Source: Bacillota bacterium (lineage in GTDB: Bacteria > Bacillota > Clostridia > Clostridiales > Clostridiaceae). From it: a DNA stretch of 6,633 bases. How positions within the stretch are numbered: position 1 is the first letter of the stretch; every line of letters begins with the position of its first letter. Shown in pieces: positions 5,470 to 6,633 of this stretch. The notes below the pieces were generated by a model. The model did not search any database, had not been told where the DNA came from, and worked only from the letters and a program-made list of their open reading frames with translations. The stretch spans positions 1 to 6,633 of the forward strand of contig JAFADP010000104.1 in assembly GCA_023424785.1 (NCBI GenBank). The letters run 5' to 3'. The position numbers and the translations under genes are program-made.

Positions 5470-6633
5470 TTAGATATATATATCTGAAAATTCAGTTGCT
5501 ACTTTTTCATTTATAATATCCATATTAAGTAATTCATCCTTTTCTACTTTTTCATCATGATAAGCTCTAGTTAACTTAATAATAAAGTCGGTACCAACAT
5601 CATCATTAGATTCAACATTAATAGTTCCTCCTTGTAATTCTATTAATCCCTTACATAGAAATAATCCCAATCCACTTCCTTCTTTTTTTCTATTTAAAGA
5701 TTTATTAAGTTTTGTAAACCTGTCAAAAATATAAGGTAAAAGTTCTTCACTTATAATATGTCCCTTATTCCTTACATGAATATATATATCATCTTCCTGC
5801 CCTTCTACTAACACCTCTATCTCTCCATTCTCAACTCCATATTTTACACTGTTAGATAACAAGTTTAACATTACTCTCTCCATAGCATCCTTATCACATC
5901 TTACTGGAATTTCTTCTTCAGTTGCATCAAATATTAATGTATTATGTATCTTATTAGTCCAAACCTTGCATGCTAGGGTTATATTTTCCACTAATGAAAC
6001 TATATTATACGTTTTTGTATTAATATTAAAATAACCCTCTGAAATCCTATTTGTATCAATAAAATTATTTATTGTTCTAATAAGCCTTAAACAATTTTGC
6101 TTTATTGCTTGATTATTTTTCTTTGTTGCTAAAAGATTATGGTTATTAATATAACATTCCTTAAGCTGTAATGCAGAATAAATTAAATTTATAGGAGTTC
6201 TAAGTTCGTGAGATATATTGGAGTAAAATTCTTTTTTTAATACCTCTTCTTTTAAGTATTCTTCATACTCAGTTCTTATTTTAATACTCTTATTAATTTC
6301 AGTAACATCTTTTATATATATTAATTTACTTAAATCATCTATTTTTAAAAGGCTTACTGCATACTCTTTATCATCTTTCTCTAAATTATTTATCTTAAAA
6401 AGTTTGTTATTTTTTATATTTTTATTTTCTTTACATTGTGAATAATAATAAAATTCATTTTCAAAATTACTATTTGGTAATATTTGCTTCATTATGTATT
6501 TAAAATCTCTTCCTATCACTTCTCTATAAGTATCTATATTTAATATTTTTAATGCTTCTCCATTAATATAATAAAGTTTATTAAAATAAAAAATTATTAT
6601 TCCATCTTTAATGGATTCTATTAATTTACCATA
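5470..6633 (-). CDS. PAS-domain sensor histidine kinase (N-terminus outside window)
   Basis: Sensor kinase of a two-component system. The frame stays open to the window edge, so the true start is upstream of base 6633; 387 residues are visible. A GTG at 6519 is an in-frame internal codon, because the residues before it (visible 1-38: ESIKDGIIIFYFNK, YYINGEALKILNI) are the start of a PAS domain, which spans about 1-110. A short helical linker leads to the HisKA H-box NISHELRTP with phospho-acceptor His142. The ATPase domain has the N-box with Asn257 and Asn261, an atypical G1 box (VRNKGHIIS, about 287-295, instead of DxGxGI), the F-box YIFDRF and the G2 box GSGLGL (319-324). About 33 residues, rich in acidic residues, follow the domain. 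No membrane helix is visible in this part. No response-regulator gene lies downstream; a partner, if adjacent, would be beyond the right edge. The signal sensed cannot be told. Confidence 0.9.
   Translation of the reverse strand, partial: YGKLIESIKDGIIIFYFNKLYYINGEALKILNIDTYREVIGRDFKYIMKQILPNSNFENEFYYYSQCKENKNIKNNKLFKINNLEKDDKEYAVSLLKIDDLSKLIYIKDVTEINKSIKIRTEYEEYLKEEVLKKEFYSNISHELRTPINLIYSALQLKECYINNHNLLATKKNNQAIKQNCLRLIRTINNFIDTNRISEGYFNINTKTYNIVSLVENITLACKVWTNKIHNTLIFDATEEEIPVRCDKDAMERVMLNLLSNSVKYGVENGEIEVLVEGQEDDIYIHVRNKGHIISEELLPYIFDRFTKLNKSLNRKKEGSGLGLFLCKGLIELQGGTINVESNDDVGTDFIIKLTRAYHDEKVEKDELLNMDIINEKVATEFSDIYI

Noticed and set aside
6517..6519. GTG at 6519 as the start of the histidine kinase
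   Set aside because: The frame is open to the window edge and the upstream residues form the first part of a PAS domain, so this is an internal valine codon.
1..6633. Mobile element, CRISPR array, tRNA or phage remnant
   Set aside because: No transposase or integrase motifs, spaced direct repeats, tRNA cloverleaf or target-site duplications were seen on reading both strands.

Overview
The window is strongly AT-rich, with A/T-ending codons, strong AGGAGG-type ribosome binding sites, some TTG starts and compact hairpin terminators. This points to a low-GC Firmicute, most likely a Clostridium sensu stricto chromosome. The species cannot be fixed from the sequence alone. All seven protein-coding genes belong to known families. 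No IS element, tRNA, rRNA, CRISPR array, phage gene or integration scar was seen.

The plus-strand half (1-1870) starts inside the permease gene of an ABC importer of the SsuC/TauC type, whose first ~70 residues lie outside the window. It is closed by a strong hairpin terminator. An lrgA-lrgB pair follows, with its own extended -10 promoter. The two genes overlap by 20 nt and both proteins are integral membrane proteins of the CidA/LrgA and CidB/LrgB families (holin/antiholin-like; pyruvate or glycolate transport in characterised relatives). One hairpin terminator at 1828-1870 serves both lrgB and the convergent gene mntP.

The minus-strand half (1873-6633) reads, in transcription order: a PAS-containing sensor histidine kinase cut by the right edge, tspO, topB (type IA topoisomerase III) and mntP (Mn2+ efflux pump). 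The kinase gene is open to the window edge, so its real start lies outside. tspO ends in a hairpin plus U-run that also forms the topB leader region.

The best regulatory element is between topB and mntP: a sigma-A-like promoter, a yybP-ykoY (Mn2+) riboswitch aptamer, and an intrinsic terminator whose 5' arm shares bases with the aptamer's closing helix. This is a textbook 'ON with Mn2+' switch driving Mn2+ export. No other terminator is visible after topB, so topB transcripts probably also end at, or read through, this switch. I saw no clearly undescribed system. The points worth a second look are the topB-riboswitch arrangement, departures from consensus in the TopB motifs, a dyad over the lrgAB -10, and an inverted repeat touching the tspO ribosome binding site.
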